Shown: piece after piece, positions 1 to 6,584 of the stretch
Position numbering within the stretch: the stretch's first letter is position 1
Layout of the letters: each line of letters begins with the position of its first letter
Source: an uncultured Gammaproteobacteria bacterium
GTDB taxonomy: Bacteria > Pseudomonadota > Gammaproteobacteria > Xanthomonadales > Xanthomonadaceae
Direction of reading: 5' to 3'
Assembly (NCBI GenBank): GCA_946885735.1
Contig: CAMPGW010000094.1
Coordinates: 1 to 11,155, forward strand
Length of the DNA stretch: 11,155 nucleotides
Notes under the pieces: model-generated
The model's database searches: none
Told to the model about the DNA's origin: nothing
The model's input: the letters and a program-made list of their open reading frames with translations, nothing else
Program-made: the position numbers and the translations under genes

Positions 1-29
1 GCCCCCGTTGGCCGCTTGGGTATCCCTCC
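1..29 (-). tRNA. tRNA-Tyr, 5' part only (cut by window edge)
   Basis: On the minus strand the first 29 bases read as the start of a tRNA: acceptor strand GGAGGGA (29-23), TA at positions 8-9, D-stem CCC, D-loop AAGCGGCCAAC, D-stem GGG, then GGC at the window edge. This layout matches bacterial tRNA-Tyr, a class II tRNA, and fits Leu or Ser tRNAs poorly because their D-arms differ. The anticodon lies beyond the edge, so the GUA identity is inferred. In gammaproteobacteria tRNA-Tyr is often the first gene of a tRNA-tuf cluster. That is a reasonable guess for what continues to the left. Confidence 0.82.
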
Positions 30-43
30 ACAGTGAGCCCGTA

Positions 44-72
44 ATTTTCACGGCCGGGCCAGGATTTGTCAA
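44..72 (-). promoter_or_regulatory. Sigma70-like promoter for the tRNA-Tyr gene
   Basis: The minus strand has a perfect -35 box TTGACA (72-67), a 17-base spacer, and GAAAAT (49-44), which matches four of six -10 positions. A GC-rich discriminator (TACGGG, 43-38) follows. The predicted start near position 37 lies about eight bases before the mature tRNA 5' end. A consensus -35 with a GC-rich discriminator is typical of stable-RNA promoters under stringent control. The boxes are seen; the regulation is inferred. No convincing intrinsic terminator separates ychF from this promoter. Confidence 0.65.
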
Positions 73-104
73 CGACCTGATTCGACGGGGTTTTTGGCCC
101 GCCC

Positions 105-1196
105 TCAGACGTTGAAGCGGAAATGCAGGACGTCGCCTTCCTGTACCACGTACTCCTTGCCTTCCAGGCGGAGCCGGCCGGCGTCGCGTGCGCCCGCCTC
201 GCCCCGGTAGCGGATGAAATCCTCGAAGGAAATGGTTTCCGCCCGGATGAATCCCTTCTCGAAGTCGGTATGGATCACCGCCGCCGCCTGCGGGGCGGTC
301 GCGCCCTTGTGGACCTGCCAGGCCCGGACTTCCTTCACGCCGGCGGTGAAGTAGGTCTGCATTCCCAGCAGCTTGTAGCCGGCGCGGATGACCCGGTTCA
401 GCCCCGGCTCCTCGAGCCCCATGCCGGCCAGAAACTCGCCCCGGTCGGCCTCCTCGAGTTGCGCGAGCTCCTCCTCGATGGCGGCGCTCACGGGAACCAC
501 CTCGGCCCCCTCCGTCGACGCCCGCTCACGGACCCGGTCCAGATGGACGTTGCCCTCGAAACCATCCTCGAGCACGTTGGCCACGTACATGACCGGCTTG
601 AGGGTGAGCAGGAACAGGTCGCGGACCGCGGCCTTGTCCTCCGCCGAGAGTTTCATGGCCCGGGCCGGGGTGCCCTGGTCGAGCCCCGCGCGCAACCGGG
701 CCAGGACCTCTTTGCGCGCGGAAGCCTCCTTATCGCCGGCCTTTGCTGCCTTTTCGGCGCGGATGAAGGCTTTTTCGACGGAGTCCAGATCCGCCAGCGC
801 GAGCTCGGTGTCGATCGTTTCGATGTCCGCCAGGGGGTCCACCTTGCCGGAGACATGGACGATGTCGGTGTGCTCGAAGCAGCGGACCACATGGGCGATG
901 GCATCCACTTCGCGGATGTGGGCCAGGAACTTGTTGCCGAGCCCCTCGCCCTTCGAGGCACCCGCCACCAGCCCGGCGATGTCCACGAACTCGAAGGAGG
1001 TCGGGATCGTCTTCTGCGGCTTGACGATCTCGGCCAACTGGGCCAGACGCGGGTCGGGCACCGGCACTACGCCGGTGTTGGGCTCGATCGTGCAGAAAGG
1101 GAAGTTGGCGGCGGCGATGCCGGCCTTGGTGAGGGCGTTGAAAAGGGTGGACTTGCCGACGTTCGGCAGTCCCACGATGCCGCATTTGATGCCCAT
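105..1196 (-). CDS. ychF: Redox-regulated ATPase YchF (Obg-like, TGS domain)
   Basis: This is a cytoplasmic P-loop NTPase of the Obg/OLA1 group that associates with ribosomes and, despite the GTPase fold, prefers ATP. The 363-residue length is standard for the family. The Walker A loop GLPNVGKST is at residues 9-17, the [10 protein letters not shown] switch region at 31-40, and the Walker B-like DIAG at 72-75. The G4 position reads NVLE (207-210) in place of NKxD, the family signature linked to ATP preference. A coiled-coil insertion spans roughly 125-200 and a C-terminal TGS domain roughly 280-363. The start lies two bases after the pth stop, with an AAGGA ribosome-binding site inside the end of pth, so the two genes are probably co-transcribed and coupled. 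The pth-ychF pairing is widespread in gammaproteobacteria. Confidence 0.97.
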   Translation of the reverse strand: MGIKCGIVGLPNVGKSTLFNALTKAGIAAANFPFCTIEPNTGVVPVPDPRLAQLAEIVKPQKTIPTSFEFVDIAGLVAGASKGEGLGNKFLAHIREVDAIAHVVRCFEHTDIVHVSGKVDPLADIETIDTELALADLDSVEKAFIRAEKAAKAGDKEASARKEVLARLRAGLDQGTPARAMKLSAEDKAAVRDLFLLTLKPVMYVANVLEDGFEGNVHLDRVRERASTEGAEVVPVSAAIEEELAQLEEADRGEFLAGMGLEEPGLNRVIRAGYKLLGMQTYFTAGVKEVRAWQVHKGATAPQAAAVIHTDFEKGFIRAETISFEDFIRYRGEAGARDAGRLRLEGKEYVVQEGDVLHFRFNV

Positions 1197-1198
1197 GG

Positions 1199-1786
1199 CT
1201 AGGGTTGTTCCTTCGGTGTGTGCAGGCGCTTCATCGCCTCGTTCAGGTCGCCGGAGATCGCCAGCGGCAGGACCCCCATGGCGTCGTCGATGGCCCGCAG
1301 GATCGACGCCTCGTCATCCTTGCCTGGCCGGCCCAGGACCCAGGGGGTCACCCGGTCCTTGTGCCCGGGGTGCCCAATCCCGATCCGCAGGCGATGGAAG
1401 CGGCCGTGGCCAAGGACCTGCACGGTGTCCCGCAGTCCGTTCTGGCCGCCGTGGCCGCCGTCGAACTTGAGTCGGGCCGAGCCCGGGGGCAGGTCCAGCT
1501 CGTCGTGGGCGACCAGGCATTCCTCCGGCTCGATCTTCCAGTACCGGAGCGCGGCGGCGATCGACTTCCCGCTGAGATTCATGAAGGTCGCGGGACGCAG
1601 CAGCCAGAGCGTCTGGCCGTCGACGTGGATTTTGGCCGTCTGGCCATGGAGCTTGCTCTCGAGCCCGAAACGCCCGCCGAACTTCTCGGCGAGGGCGTCA
1701 ATAAACCAGAACCCGGCGTTGTGCCGGGTTCGGGCGTGTTCGGGACCGGGATTGCCCAGACCGACGATGAGCTTGAGGCCAGCCAT
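1199..1786 (-). CDS. pth: Peptidyl-tRNA hydrolase
   Basis: Pth cleaves the ester bond of peptidyl-tRNAs that drop off the ribosome, recycling tRNA; it is cytoplasmic and essential in most bacteria. The 195 residues match the family. Visible motifs are [17 protein letters not shown] (9-25) with N12 and catalytic H22, FMNLSGKS (68-75) with N70, and HDELDLPPG (94-102) with D95. The loop [10 protein letters not shown] (111-120) has Gln115 where the E. coli enzyme has His113; the following Asn is kept. The start is fixed by the conserved N-terminal beta strand ([11 protein letters not shown]), but no good Shine-Dalgarno precedes it. A strong GC hairpin lies between rplY and this start. It is followed after two bases by ychF. 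Confidence 0.97.
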   Translation of the reverse strand: MAGLKLIVGLGNPGPEHARTRHNAGFWFIDALAEKFGGRFGLESKLHGQTAKIHVDGQTLWLLRPATFMNLSGKSIAAALRYWKIEPEECLVAHDELDLPPGSARLKFDGGHGGQNGLRDTVQVLGHGRFHRLRIGIGHPGHKDRVTPWVLGRPGKDDEASILRAIDDAMGVLPLAISGDLNEAMKRLHTPKEQP

Positions 1787-1803
1787 GCAGAGCGCGACCG
1801 GAG

Positions 1804-1829
1804 GCCGGACCGCCGCGGGGCGGTCCGGC
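1804..1829 (-). other. Perfect 11-bp GC hairpin between rplY and pth
   Basis: The arms GCCGGACCGCC (1804-1814) and GGCGGTCCGGC (1819-1829) are perfectly complementary around a four-base loop. The element sits 8 bases past the rplY stop and 17 bases before the pth start. There is no T-run after it on the transcribed minus strand, so it is not a textbook intrinsic terminator. It may partially terminate, stabilise the upstream rplY mRNA 3' end, or be an RNA-processing site. Structure is seen; function is inferred. Confidence 0.6.
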
Positions 1830-1837
1830 TCCGTTGC

Positions 1838-2521
1838 TTACTTCTTCTTGGGCGCCGCGGCCGCGGCCGGCGCGGCAGCCTTGCCGGCCTTGGTCGACGG
1901 CACTTCGGCGGCGTCGGCGGCCGGGGCCTCTTCCTCGACTTCGACGCGGGTATGGCGGGCGATCACGACCGCGACGTCATGCTCCTTGCCGAGCTTGAGT
2001 TCCGGGATGGTGACGCCTTCCGGCAGGGTCAGCGCCGACAGGTGGACGATGTCCCCCAGCGTCAGCTGGCCCAGGTCGACCTCGATGAACTCCGGAAGGT
2101 CCTTCGGCAGGCAGCTCACGCGGATCTCGTTGAGCTCGTGCAGGATGACCACGCCCGCGGTCTTGCCGGCCGGCGAGGTGTCCTGGTTCAGGAAGTGCAG
2201 CGGCACGTTGAAGCGGATGGCGACGTTCTCGTCCACGCGCTGGAAGTCCATGTGCATGATCTGCTGCTTGAACGGGTGGCGCTGCATGTCGCGCAACAGG
2301 ACCTTCTGGGTCTTGCCGTCGAGCTGGAGCTCGAGGATCGACGAGTAGAACCACTCGTTCTGGCTGGCGAGCCAGAGGGCATTGTGCTCGAGCTGGACGG
2401 TCTGCGGCTCCGCCTGGGCGCCGTAGACGATGGCCGGGACCTGGCCGCTGCGACGCAGGCGGCGGCTCGCACCTTTGCCTTCGACGTTGCGGCTGGTGGC
2501 CGTGATGGTGTGGGTTGCCAT
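1838..2521 (-). CDS. rplY: 50S ribosomal protein L25, long (CTC/TL5) form
   Basis: This is the large-subunit protein that binds 5S rRNA. At 227 residues it is the long two-domain form, compared with the single-domain E. coli protein of about 94 residues. The N-terminal 5S-binding domain covers about residues 1-95, with an RNVEGKGASRRLRRSGQVPAIVYG signature split across 11-34. The C-terminal beta-rich CTC domain covers about 96-192. A low-complexity acidic then Ala/Lys-rich tail from about 193 ends in PKKK. The ATG is supported by a strong ribosome-binding site (GAGGAAGG, 2531-2538) nine bases upstream. It follows prs by 139 bases, a spacer full of hairpins, and precedes pth. E. coli rplY is known to repress its own translation through its leader; whether this long form does so is unknown. 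Confidence 0.96.
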   Translation of the reverse strand: MATHTITATSRNVEGKGASRRLRRSGQVPAIVYGAQAEPQTVQLEHNALWLASQNEWFYSSILELQLDGKTQKVLLRDMQRHPFKQQIMHMDFQRVDENVAIRFNVPLHFLNQDTSPAGKTAGVVILHELNEIRVSCLPKDLPEFIEVDLGQLTLGDIVHLSALTLPEGVTIPELKLGKEHDVAVVIARHTRVEVEEEAPAADAAEVPSTKAGKAAAPAAAAAPKKK

Positions 2522-2530
2522 GATTTGTTG

Positions 2531-2538
2531 CCTTCCTC
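2531..2538 (-). promoter_or_regulatory. Ribosome-binding site of rplY
   Basis: GAGGAAGG on the minus strand is an almost ideal Shine-Dalgarno sequence nine bases before the rplY ATG. It confirms the start. It lies seven bases after the last of the leader hairpins, so it appears exposed in the simplest fold. Confidence 0.75.
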
Positions 2539-2545
2539 GGTTGTT

Positions 2546-2608
2546 GCGCCCGGAGGCGCGGTTTCACGCTGCCCGCGACCAGGCAGCGCGTCGTTCCCGG
2601 AGCGGGAA
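2546..2608 (-). other. Three successive hairpins in the rplY leader
   Basis: Three perfect inverted repeats follow one another. The first is GCGCC/GGCGC (2546-2550 with 2555-2559, 4-base loop). The second is CGCTGCC/GGCAGCG (2567-2573 with 2582-2588, 8-base loop). The third is TTCCCG/CGGGAA (2594-2599 with 2603-2608, 3-base loop). They lie between the larger hairpin at 2612-2645 and the rplY ribosome-binding site. They may form a structured 5' leader used in autogenous control by L25. That role is inferred from the known regulation in E. coli, not from sequence similarity. Confidence 0.5.
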
Positions 2609-2611
2609 TCT

Positions 2612-2645
2612 GGAATCGCCCGGCGCAAGCACGCCGGGCGATTCC
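2612..2645 (-). terminator. 14-bp perfect hairpin downstream of prs (possible terminator or attenuator)
   Basis: GGAATCGCCCGGCG (2612-2625) and CGCCGGGCGATTCC (2632-2645) pair perfectly over 14 bp around a six-base loop. The hairpin starts 15 bases beyond the prs stop codon. Neither strand has a T-run after it, so intrinsic termination would be inefficient. A partial terminator, a barrier protecting the prs mRNA 3' end, or a Rho-dependent or processing site are all possible. It is the strongest hairpin in the window. Confidence 0.45.
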
Positions 2646-2660
2646 GGAGCCCCTCCCCCG

Positions 2661-3617
2661 TCAATCCACGTACAGGGTGCTTACCGACTCCCCCATCGCG
2701 ATGCGCCGCACCGTCTCGGCCAGCAATTCGGCCACGCTGAGCTGGCGGATGCGGCCGCAGGCCCGGGCGGCCGGGGTCAGCGGAATGGTGTCGGTAACCA
2801 CCAGTTCGTCCAGCGCCGAGGCGGAAATATTGTCGATCGCCGCGCCGGACAGCACCGGGTGGGTGCAGTACGCGACGACCTTCAAGGCGCCATGCTGCTT
2901 GAGCGCGGCAGCGGCGGCGCAAAGCGTGCCGGCGGTATCGACGATGTCGTCCACCAGCACGCAGGTCTTGCCGGAGACGTCACCGATGATGTTCATCACC
3001 GTCGCGACGTTGGCCTTCGGGCGGCGCTTGTCGATGATCGCCAGGTCGGCGTCGTCCAGCCGCTTGGCGATCGCCCGCGCGCGGACCACGCCACCCACGT
3101 CGGGAGAGACGACGATGATGTTGTCGGTGCCCTGCGCGCGCCAGATGTCGGCCAGCAGCAGCGGCGAGGCATAGACGTTGTCCACCGGGATGTCGAAAAA
3201 GGCCTGGATCTGCTCGGCGTGCAGGTCCACGGTCAGCACCCGGTCCGCATCCACCGCCGAGAACATCTTCGCGGCGACCTTGGCGGTGATCGGCACGCGC
3301 GCCGAGCGCGGGCGACGGTCCTGGCGGGCGTAACCGAAGTACGGGACCACGGCGGTGACGCTGTCGGCCGAGGCGCGCTTGAGCGCGTCGATCAGGGCCA
3401 GCAGCTCCATGAAGTGCTCCGCCGTCGGCGCGCAGGTCGGCTGGATGACGAAGACGTCCTGGCCGCGGACGTTCTCCTCGATCTCGACCTGCACCTCGCC
3501 GTCGGAGAACTTGCCGACCAGGGCCTTGCCCATCGGCACGCCGAGCTCGCGGCAGACGGCCTGCGCAAGCGGCCGGTTGGCGTTGCCGCTGAAGACGAGA
3601 AGGTTGTCGCTGCTCAT
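2661..3617 (-). CDS. prs: Ribose-phosphate pyrophosphokinase (PRPP synthetase)
   Basis: Prs makes PRPP from ribose 5-phosphate and ATP, feeding purine, pyrimidine, NAD, histidine and tryptophan synthesis in the cytoplasm. From the ATG at 3617 it has 318 residues, close to the usual 310-320. It has the [10 protein letters not shown] segment (38-47) and the ATP loop [16 protein letters not shown] (98-113). The metal and phosphate region [18 protein letters not shown] is at 130-147 and DKRRPKAN at 196-203. The PRPP-binding signature [13 protein letters not shown] is at 220-232. An open frame continues upstream through the tRNA, but the conserved N-terminus ([14 protein letters not shown]) fixes this start, preceded by GGGAAG. 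It follows tRNA-Gln by 35 bases and shares a transcript direction with ispE and lolB. Confidence 0.97.
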   Translation of the reverse strand: MSSDNLLVFSGNANRPLAQAVCRELGVPMGKALVGKFSDGEVQVEIEENVRGQDVFVIQPTCAPTAEHFMELLALIDALKRASADSVTAVVPYFGYARQDRRPRSARVPITAKVAAKMFSAVDADRVLTVDLHAEQIQAFFDIPVDNVYASPLLLADIWRAQGTDNIIVVSPDVGGVVRARAIAKRLDDADLAIIDKRRPKANVATVMNIIGDVSGKTCVLVDDIVDTAGTLCAAAAALKQHGALKVVAYCTHPVLSGAAIDNISASALDELVVTDTIPLTPAARACGRIRQLSVAELLAETVRRIAMGESVSTLYVD

Positions 3618-3652
3618 GTACTGCTTCCCGTCCTGTGGATCCCGGTTGGCGG

Positions 3653-3729
3653 TGGCTGGGGCGGTAGGATTCGAACCTACGGATGCCGGGATCAAAACCC
3701 GGTGCCTTTGGCCACTTGGCGACGCCCCA
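3653..3729 (-). tRNA. tRNA-Gln (anticodon UUG)
   Basis: The minus strand folds into a complete 77-base cloverleaf. It has a 7-bp acceptor stem (TGGGGCG with CGCCCCA), a D-stem GCC/GGC, and an anticodon stem CCGGG/CCCGG around the loop TTTTGAT, giving anticodon TTG. The T-arm is GTAGG-TTCGAAT-CCTAC, followed by discriminator G and an encoded CCA. The weak U1-A72 pair and G73 are known GlnRS identity elements. It begins only four bases after the ispE stop and ends 35 bases before prs, so it must be cut out of an mRNA or have a promoter inside ispE. An ispE/tRNA-Gln/prs order also occurs in pseudomonads. Confidence 0.97.
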
Positions 3730-3733
3730 AGTG

Positions 3734-4615
3734 TCAGTCCCGCCGGCCCTGCGCGCTTTCCAGCGCGTCGAGCAACGGCGATCGCGTCGCGCCCGCGACG
3801 ACCCGGCTGTCGAACGAGGCGGGCAGGGCCTGCTGGGCCCGCCGCGCCGCCGACTCGGAATCGAAGCGGACGAAACACCCGCTGCCGGTGCCGGTCAGGC
3901 AAGCCCTCCCATGCCGCGCCAACTCCGACAGCGCGCGATCCACGGCGGGCTGCAGGCGGCGCAGGACGGGCTCGAAGGCATTGCCGAGCGCGGTGCCGGA
4001 AACGAAGTCGGCTATTGTCGCCGGCGCGGCATCGCGCGTCAATTCAGGGGCTTGGAAGAGTTCCGCGGTGGACGCGCCGACCCCGGGAAACACCAACAGG
4101 TACCAGGCCGGCGGTAGCCGCAGCGGTTGCAGCTTCTCGCCGATGCCTTCCGCCCAGGCATTGTGGCCCAGCACGAACACCGGCACGTCGGCCCCGAGCG
4201 AGAGCCCGAGCCGAGCCAGTTCCGGAAGCGCGACGCCGGTATTCCACAAGTGATTGAGACCGACCAGGACGCTGGCCGCGTTGGAGGACCCACCTCCGAA
4301 GCCGCCCCCGACCGGCACTTGCTTGCGCACGGCCAAGTCCGCACCCAGGGTGCAGCCGGTGTGCGCCTGCAGCAGGCGGGCGGCCCGCAGCAGCAGGTCC
4401 TGTTCCTCGGGCAGGTGCGCCGTGTCGCCACCCTGGCGGGTCGTGCCACCGTCGGGCCGGACCCGCAAGTGGACCGTATCGCCCCAGTCGAGCAACTGGA
4501 ACACCGTCTGCAGCAGGTGGTAGCCGTCGGAGCGGCGGCCGGTAATACGCAGGAAGAGGTTCAGCTTGGCGGGGGCCGGCCAGTGGCTCCAGCCCGCCGC
4601 GGCATCGAAGCTCAT
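3734..4615 (-). CDS. ispE: 4-diphosphocytidyl-2-C-methyl-D-erythritol kinase
   Basis: IspE phosphorylates CDP-methylerythritol with ATP in the MEP pathway to isopentenyl diphosphate. From the ATG at 4615 it has 293 residues, typical of this GHMP-family kinase. The N-terminal PAKLNLFL motif places the substrate-binding Lys at 17, followed by [13 protein letters not shown] (28-40). The glycine-rich ATP loop [14 protein letters not shown] is at 101-114. The catalytic Asp is in GADVPVF (141-147, D143). The third GHMP motif LTGTGSGCF is at 240-248. The start overlaps the lolB stop by four bases (ATGA), indicating translational coupling. Upstream in-frame codons lie inside lolB and are not conserved. 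It is followed almost immediately by tRNA-Gln. Confidence 0.97.
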   Translation of the reverse strand: MSFDAAAGWSHWPAPAKLNLFLRITGRRSDGYHLLQTVFQLLDWGDTVHLRVRPDGGTTRQGGDTAHLPEEQDLLLRAARLLQAHTGCTLGADLAVRKQVPVGGGFGGGSSNAASVLVGLNHLWNTGVALPELARLGLSLGADVPVFVLGHNAWAEGIGEKLQPLRLPPAWYLLVFPGVGASTAELFQAPELTRDAAPATIADFVSGTALGNAFEPVLRRLQPAVDRALSELARHGRACLTGTGSGCFVRFDSESAARRAQQALPASFDSRVVAGATRSPLLDALESAQGRRD

Positions 4616-5223
4616 GGTTCGGACCAGCGCTCGATGGCCAGGCGCACGGTCGCCTCGCCCCGGCGCGCGAAAACCCTGGTGGGCAGCGCGGGTTGCCGCG
4701 GCTCCCACGCGCGGTACTCCACGGTCCAGCCCGATTCCTGCAGAACCGCAGGCAATCCCGACGCATCGAATTCCATCCGGGCCACGGCGGGATCGGCGCG
4801 CCGCCCCCGCACCCACGCCGCCAACGCATCCACGGGCACGTCCCATCCGGTGGCCTCGCGCAGCAAAGCCTCGGCGTCGGGGCCTTCCCGCACGCCTCCG
4901 TCCAGGCCCTCGATCCGCGCCTGCCCCGCCGCTCGCTTGAGCCACCACGATTGCCGGGTGACCGGAGCGGACAGGCGTATCTCGAAGTCGTCACCCTGCT
5001 GGCGCCACTCGATGCGGGCATTTCCCGCGTGCTTGCCGGTATCCACGGCAAGCCGTCCGGTGAACGACCAGTCCGTGTCGGCACCCAGGAGGGCTTCGCG
5101 TCGCGCCTGGCCATCGATGCCCTCGCCCGCCGCGGGACGGGCGGGCCGACCGGCGCAGGACGCGAGGCCAGCGGCGAGGATGAGGACAGCGGCTCGAAAG
5201 GCGGATAACTTGAGCGGGATCAT
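4612..5223 (-). CDS. lolB: Outer-membrane lipoprotein receptor LolB
   Basis: LolB accepts lipoproteins from periplasmic LolA and inserts them into the outer membrane, and is itself a lipoprotein. From the ATG at 5223 it has 203 residues. The signal peptide has a hydrophobic core ([11 protein letters not shown]) and a lipobox LASC, with the acylated Cys at 23. The mature region shows LolB-type features: WSFTGRLAV near 52-60, a [15 protein letters not shown] strand pair, and a [20 protein letters not shown] segment near 121-140. A GTG at 5235 in the same frame would add four residues (207). Neither start has a clear Shine-Dalgarno. ispE overlaps its stop, and hemA is divergent, as in many gammaproteobacteria. 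The family call rests on both sequence and context. Confidence 0.92.
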   Translation of the reverse strand: MIPLKLSAFRAAVLILAAGLASCAGRPARPAAGEGIDGQARREALLGADTDWSFTGRLAVDTGKHAGNARIEWRQQGDDFEIRLSAPVTRQSWWLKRAAGQARIEGLDGGVREGPDAEALLREATGWDVPVDALAAWVRGRRADPAVARMEFDASGLPAVLQESGWTVEYRAWEPRQPALPTRVFARRGEATVRLAIERWSEP

Positions 5224-5244
5224 CGGTTCAGGCACATGTCCGGC

Positions 5245-5251
5245 ATAAAAT
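5245..5251. promoter_or_regulatory. Candidate -10 element(s) in the lolB-hemA divergent spacer
   Basis: The 89-base spacer between lolB and hemA holds one clear AT-rich patch in GC-rich sequence. On the plus strand it reads TAAAAT (5246-5251), five of six matches to a -10 box, which would start hemA mRNA near 5258. On the minus strand the same patch reads TTTTAT (5250-5245), which would start lolB mRNA near 5238. No good -35 box is visible at the correct spacing for either direction, so this is tentative. The two start sites would compete for one element. Confidence 0.3.
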
Positions 5252-5312
5252 GGGCGCTGCCCCGGAAGGACACCCTGCGCCGCGAGAGCTTAACCGATCG
5301 CCGCCGTCGCCC

Positions 5313-6584
5313 ATGACCCTCATCGCCCTTGGACTCAACCACCAGACCGCACCGCTCGCCCTGCGCGAGAAGGTGGCACTGGATGCTGCCTCCTTGCCGG
5401 CCGCGCTGGCGTCGCTGCTGTCACGGCCTGGCGTGGAGGAGGCGGCGCTGCTGTCCACCTGCAACCGCACCGAGGTGTACGCGCAGGTCGAGCCGGGACA
5501 GGAGGCATCGGTTGCCGACTGGCTGGCGCAACACCACGGGCTCGACTACGCCGCGCTCGAGGGCTACTTGTACCGCCACGAGGGTGGCGAAGCCGTTCGT
5601 CACCTTTTCCGGGTCGCGTCCGGGCTCGACTCGATGGTGCTGGGTGAACCGCAGATCCTCGGCCAGGTGAAGGAAGCCTGGCAGGCCGCCCGAGTCGCCC
5701 GCAGCCTGCGCAATCCGCTCGATCGTCTGTTCCAGCAGACTTTTTCCGTCGCCAAGCGCGTGCGCACGGACACGCGCGTGGGTGCGCATCCGGTGTCGGT
5801 CGCCTTCGCGGCCGTGCGCCTTGCCCGACAGGCGTTCGCGCGACTGGAGGAGGCGACGGTGCTGCTCATCGGCGCCGGCGACACCATCGAACTCGCGGCT
5901 CGCCACCTGGCCGAGGCCCGGCCGCGCCGATTGCTGGTCGCCAACCGTACGCTCGATCATGCCCAGGCTCTGGCTGGCCGCCACGGGGGCGTGGCGCTGC
6001 CCTTGTCCGAACTCGCCCGCCACTTGCCCGAGGCAGACGTCGTCATCAGCGCGACCGCCAGTCGCCATCCGATCCTGGACAAGGCACTGGTTTCGGCAGC
6101 GCTGCGAACGCGCAAGCATCGGCCGATGTTCCTCCTGGACCTTGCCGTGCCCCGCGACATCGCCGGGGATGTTGCCGACTTGCCGGACGTGTACCTGTAC
6201 ACGGTCGATGACCTGGACCAGGTGATCGAATCCGGCCGCGCCTCGCGCCGGGAAGCCGCCGAGCAGGCGGAGGCCATCATCGACCTGCAGGTCGAGCACT
6301 ACCTCGCTTGGTGGCAGGCCCAGGGTCGGCAGGATGCACTGCGGCAATTGCGCGCCGGGGGTGCCTCCGCGCGGGACCTGGCCCTCGCCCGCGCACGCGA
6401 GCAACTTGCGTCGGGAGAAGATGCGGCGCTGGTGCTCCAGCGGCTTGCGCACCAGCTCACCAATCGCCTCCTCCACGGCCCCACGGCCGCGCTGCGGCAG
6501 GCCGCGCTCGATGGCGACATCGAGTTGCTGCGCGCCGCCGAACGCCTGTACAAGGGATCGGATGACTCCGAACCTGGCACGTAA
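5313..6584 (+). CDS. hemA: Glutamyl-tRNA reductase
   Basis: HemA reduces glutamyl-tRNA(Glu) with NADPH to glutamate-1-semialdehyde, the committed step of the C5 route to heme. From the ATG at 5313 it has 423 residues, normal for the family. The N-terminus reads [20 protein letters not shown]. The catalytic Cys is in [10 protein letters not shown] (C50). The conserved [17 protein letters not shown] lies at 104-120. The NADPH-binding loop [10 protein letters not shown] is at 185-194, and the helical dimerisation domain covers about 315-423. An in-frame ATG at 5250 exists, but the family N-terminus supports 5313. No Shine-Dalgarno is visible before this start. The 3' end overlaps prfA by 23 bases, so the two are co-transcribed, an arrangement conserved in gammaproteobacteria. 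Confidence 0.97.
   Translation: MTLIALGLNHQTAPLALREKVALDAASLPAALASLLSRPGVEEAALLSTCNRTEVYAQVEPGQEASVADWLAQHHGLDYAALEGYLYRHEGGEAVRHLFRVASGLDSMVLGEPQILGQVKEAWQAARVARSLRNPLDRLFQQTFSVAKRVRTDTRVGAHPVSVAFAAVRLARQAFARLEEATVLLIGAGDTIELAARHLAEARPRRLLVANRTLDHAQALAGRHGGVALPLSELARHLPEADVVISATASRHPILDKALVSAALRTRKHRPMFLLDLAVPRDIAGDVADLPDVYLYTVDDLDQVIESGRASRREAAEQAEAIIDLQVEHYLAWWQAQGRQDALRQLRAGGASARDLALARAREQLASGEDAALVLQRLAHQLTNRLLHGPTAALRQAALDGDIELLRAAERLYKGSDDSEPGT

Noticed and set aside
85..104. Possible intrinsic terminator after ychF at the T-run (91-95)
   Set aside because: The T-run is on the plus strand, the wrong one for ychF. On the transcribed strand only a 4-bp stem with an A-rich loop is seen.
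1205..2740. A 511-codon plus-strand frame opposite pth and rplY
   Set aside because: It mirrors the codon pattern of genuine genes on the minus strand, has no recognisable motif and no ribosome-binding site.
3618..3902. N-terminal extension of prs through the tRNA-Gln gene (413-residue version)
   Set aside because: The extra 95 residues are translated tRNA and ispE antiframe sequence. The conserved Prs N-terminus begins at 3617.
2430..4253. A 607-codon open frame on the plus strand opposite rplY, prs, tRNA-Gln and ispE
   Set aside because: It runs antisense to four recognisable genes, crosses a tRNA, and has an Arg/Gly/Ala/Val-rich composition with no domain. Long antisense frames are expected in GC-rich DNA.
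5250..5312. N-terminal extension of hemA starting at the ATG at 5250
   Set aside because: The extension is Pro/Arg-rich and not part of the HemA family, whose N-terminus matches [10 protein letters not shown] exactly. The ATG overlaps the candidate -10 box.
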